In this document: positions 23,079 to 23,827 of the stretch, one piece after another
Layout of the letters: every line of letters starts with the position of its first letter
Position numbering within the stretch: the stretch's first letter is position 1
Origin: Cacconaster sp045601245
GTDB taxonomy: Bacteria; Bacteroidota; Bacteroidia; Bacteroidales; UBA932
Direction: 5' to 3'
DNA: 23,827 bases
Assembly: GCA_045601245.1 (NCBI GenBank)
Contig: JAZRZH010000041.1
Location: 1-23,827 of the forward strand
Program-made: the position numbers and the translations under genes
Notes under the pieces: generated by a model
What the model was told of the DNA's origin: nothing
The model's database searches: none
Seen by the model: the letters and a program-made list of their open reading frames with translations, nothing else

Positions 23079-23462
23079 ATGCCAACAATTCAACAATTAG
23101 TTCGCAAAGGACGCGAGGTTATCAAAGAACAGAGCAAATCTCGCGCGCTGGATGCTTGCCCTCAGAGAAGAGGTGTTTGCGTACGTGTGTATACAACCAC
23201 CCCTAAGAAGCCTAACTCCGCTATGCGTAAAGTAGCGCGTGTAAGACTCACCAATCAGAAAGAGGTCAATGCATACATCCCGGGCGAAGGTCACAACCTT
23301 CAGGAACACAGCATCGTGCTTGTTCGTGGCGGTCGTGTCAAGGACCTTCCGGGTGTTCGCTACCACATCCTTAGAGGAGCTTTGGATACCGCTGGCGTAG
23401 AGGGTCGTACACAGTCACGTTCACTCTACGGAGCCAAGAGGCCGAAGAAATCTAAGAAGTAA
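23079..23462 (+). CDS. rpsL: 30S ribosomal protein S12
   Basis: 127 residues, the usual length for S12, which sits at the decoding centre of the 30S subunit. The TTPKKPNSAMRKVARVRLTN region and the RGGRVKDLPGVRYH region are intact. The two lysines in which changes commonly confer streptomycin resistance elsewhere are both wild type, so no resistance mutation is seen. It is first in the string-type operon with rpsG 32 bp on. Confidence 0.98.
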   Translation: MPTIQQLVRKGREVIKEQSKSRALDACPQRRGVCVRVYTTTPKKPNSAMRKVARVRLTNQKEVNAYIPGEGHNLQEHSIVLVRGGRVKDLPGVRYHILRGALDTAGVEGRTQSRSLYGAKRPKKSKK

Positions 23463-23494
23463 CCACATCAATTTAACTTTTAATTCCTAAACAA

Positions 23495-23827
23495 ATGAGA
23501 AAATCGAAGCCTAAAAAGAGGATTCTACTTCCTGATCCTAAGTTTCACGATGTAGAGGTAACCCGTTTCGTGAACAATCTTATGTTACAGGGGAAGAAGA
23601 GTATCGCTTATTCTATTTTTTATGATGCGATCGACATTATTGGCGAGAAGATGAAAGATTCTGACCAGGCTCCTCTCGATATTTGGAAAAAAGCATTGGA
23701 AAACGTAACTCCGCAGGTCGAAGTAAAGTCCCGCAGAGTTGGTGGTGCGAACTTCCAGGTCCCGACAGAGGTGCGTCCGGAGCGTAAAGTCTCTCTCTCA
23801 ATGAAGAACATGATACTCTACTCCCGC
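23495..23827 (+). CDS. rpsG: 30S ribosomal protein S7 (partial, cut by window end)
   Basis: The first 111 residues of S7, which nucleates assembly of the 30S head by binding 16S rRNA. It begins MRKSKPKKRILLPDPKF and includes NNLMLQGKKSIAY and VEVKSRRVGGANFQVPTEV, all typical of S7. The full protein is about 158 residues, so the rest lies beyond the window. No break is seen. Confidence 0.97.
   Translation, partial: MRKSKPKKRILLPDPKFHDVEVTRFVNNLMLQGKKSIAYSIFYDAIDIIGEKMKDSDQAPLDIWKKALENVTPQVEVKSRRVGGANFQVPTEVRPERKVSLSMKNMILYSR

Noticed and set aside
23079..23462. Streptomycin-resistance mutation in rpsL
   Set aside because: Both resistance-associated lysines (in PKKPNS and RVKDLPG) are intact.

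Overview
The window looks like a chromosomal segment of a Bacteroidales bacterium, probably an uncultured gut lineage, although the genus cannot be fixed from the sequence. The evidence is seven -7 boxes of the Bacteroidetes type TAnnTTTG (one with a perfectly spaced -33 TTTG), several exported lipoproteins with fimbrillin-like N-terminal regions, BspA-type leucine-rich repeat proteins, a C10 cysteine protease, and rpsL-rpsG at the right end.

Layout. At 1-1935 a deoxyribonucleotidase gene and a Y1 (HUH) transposase-like gene of RAYT type are flanked on both sides by the same family of hairpin repeats, three units per side at an exact 51-bp period. At 1936-3404 recO and rdgB overlap on the minus strand. 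A 164-bp imperfect palindrome with perfect 21-bp ends (3448-3611) separates rdgB from a plus-strand group at 3657-8451: an S41 processing protease, a 46-codon ORF, a fimbrillin-like lipoprotein and a C10 (streptopain-type) protease. A solo copy of the palindrome end sits at 6670 and supplies the start codon of the protease. At 8456-10655 a U32 protein and a polyprenyl diphosphate synthase overlap on the minus strand. At 10788-17269 a second surface operon reads small ORF, lipoprotein with a glutamine-amidotransferase-like domain, BspA-like lipoprotein, frameshifted small ORF and second BspA-like lipoprotein, closed by a strong terminator. At 17355-20421 come a fourth small ORF, a lipoprotein esterase, a GNAT acetyltransferase and a Nudix hydrolase. 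The window ends with rsgA, a MATE transporter, rpsL and the start of rpsG.

The most interesting feature is a family of about 44-50-residue ORFs with a shared pattern (aromatic residues, a Pro, an acidic residue, then LAAS or CASG). Each lies 2-15 bp upstream of, or slightly overlaps, a gene for an exported lipoprotein. I find four copies (5289, 10788, 15025, 17355), none long enough to be in a standard ORF list. The downstream lipoproteins share a fimbrillin-like N-terminal region carrying different C-terminal modules (amidotransferase-like, BspA repeats, alpha/beta hydrolase). This suggests one surface-display or adhesion system in which a short peptide ORF is coupled to a modular lipoprotein. 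Its function is unknown to me.
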